In this document: one piece after another, positions 63,632 through 64,000 of the stretch
Position numbering within the stretch: the first letter of the stretch is position 1
How the letters are laid out: every line of letters starts with the position of its first letter
Assembly: GCA_963402885.1 (NCBI GenBank)
Contig: OY727098.1
Span: 16,168,717 to 16,232,716 of the forward strand
Direction: 5' to 3'
Length of the DNA stretch: 64,000 bases
Source: Antedon bifida
Lineage: Eukaryota > Echinodermata > Crinoidea > Comatulida > Antedonidae
The notes under the pieces: model-generated
What the model was told of the DNA's origin: nothing
The model's input: only the letters and a program-made list of their open reading frames with translations
Database searches by the model: none
Made by a program: the position numbers and the translations under genes

Positions 63632-64000
63632 AAGATATGTGATTTGTTGCTAAAGATATTTGATTTGCTGCTAAAGATATTTGATTTGCTGCTAAAGATA
63701 TGTGATTTGCTGCAAAAGATATGTGATTTGCTGCAAAAGATATGTGATTTGCTGCAAAAGATATGTGATTTGCTGCTAAAGATATGTGATTTGCTGCTAA
63801 AGATATGTGACTTGCTGCTAAAGATATGTGATTTGCTGCAAAAGATATGTGATTTGCTGCAAAAGATATGTGATAATTGCTGCAAGAGATATGTGATAAT
63901 TGCTGCTAAAGATATGTGATAATTGCTGCTAAAGATATGTGATAATTGCTGCTAAAGATATGTGATAATTGCTGCTAAAGATATGCGATTTGCTGCAAAA
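63632..64000. repeat. 21-bp minisatellite, running off the window end
   Basis: About sixteen units of aaagatatgtgatttgctgc plus one base follow each other. The last units expand to 22-23 bp through a tgataattgctgct variant. The open frames on both strands (KICDLLL and SHIFCSK repeats) are by-products of the 21-bp period and not proteins. The stretch lies in an intron of gelsolin-like gene B. Confidence 0.9.

Noticed and set aside
63578-63919. Repeat proteins on both strands (KICDLLL and SHIFCSK)
   Set aside because: Direct consequence of a 21-bp minisatellite; no start context and no conservation expected.
1-64000. CRISPR array, operon, prophage or bacterial defence system
   Set aside because: The window is clearly animal nuclear DNA; the tandem repeats lack the regular repeat-spacer layout, and there are no bacterial-type genes.

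Overview
This window is nuclear DNA of an invertebrate animal: AT-rich, with many short exons separated by large introns, GT-AG splice sites, poly(A) signals and many transposon fossils. An echinoderm or other marine deuterostome is my best guess. It rests on family resemblance only: a three-domain gelsolin-like protein, a membrane-type collagen and a 5S-like repeat. I cannot name a species.

Five protein-coding genes are supported. (1) About 386-15647, plus strand: the 3' part of a collagen gene with 23 exons, all phase 0. It ends in a short cysteine-containing tail like that of transmembrane (MACIT, types XIII/XXIII/XXV) collagens. (2) About 20249-23899, minus strand: a Q/N/M-rich putative transcription factor. 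A 55-nt exon at 22154-22208 joins its exons into a complete forkhead-like winged-helix domain. There is a possible alternative C-terminal exon at 20249-20403. (3) 27288-47122, plus strand: a complete GBF1 gene, the Sec7-domain guanine-nucleotide exchange factor for Arf at the Golgi. It has 33 coding exons that join in frame to 1851 codons. (4) 51444-56132 (perhaps starting at 57.9 kb), minus strand: a complete three-domain gelsolin-like gene with two possible first exons, one encoding a signal-peptide-like N terminus. (5) 59612 to beyond 63371, minus strand: the 3' half of a second gelsolin-like gene, a tandem paralogue of (4).

The rest is introns and intergenic DNA carrying mobile-element remains. 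These include a palindromic MITE family with at least seven copies, two larger terminal-inverted-repeat elements inside GBF1 introns, a candidate non-autonomous Helitron, and a 5S-rRNA-like SINE or pseudogene. There is also a dead CR1/L2-type LINE with an internal 118-bp tandem duplication, set inside a tandem-repeat array, plus several minisatellites.

The genes do not form a pathway. Collagen, GBF1 and the gelsolins are ordinary metazoan neighbours, and I see no operon-like or defence-like system. The observations most worth a second look are the forkhead-like gene with its hidden exon and competing C termini, the alternative secreted or cytosolic starts of the gelsolin-like gene, and a 21-nt candidate microexon in its paralogue.
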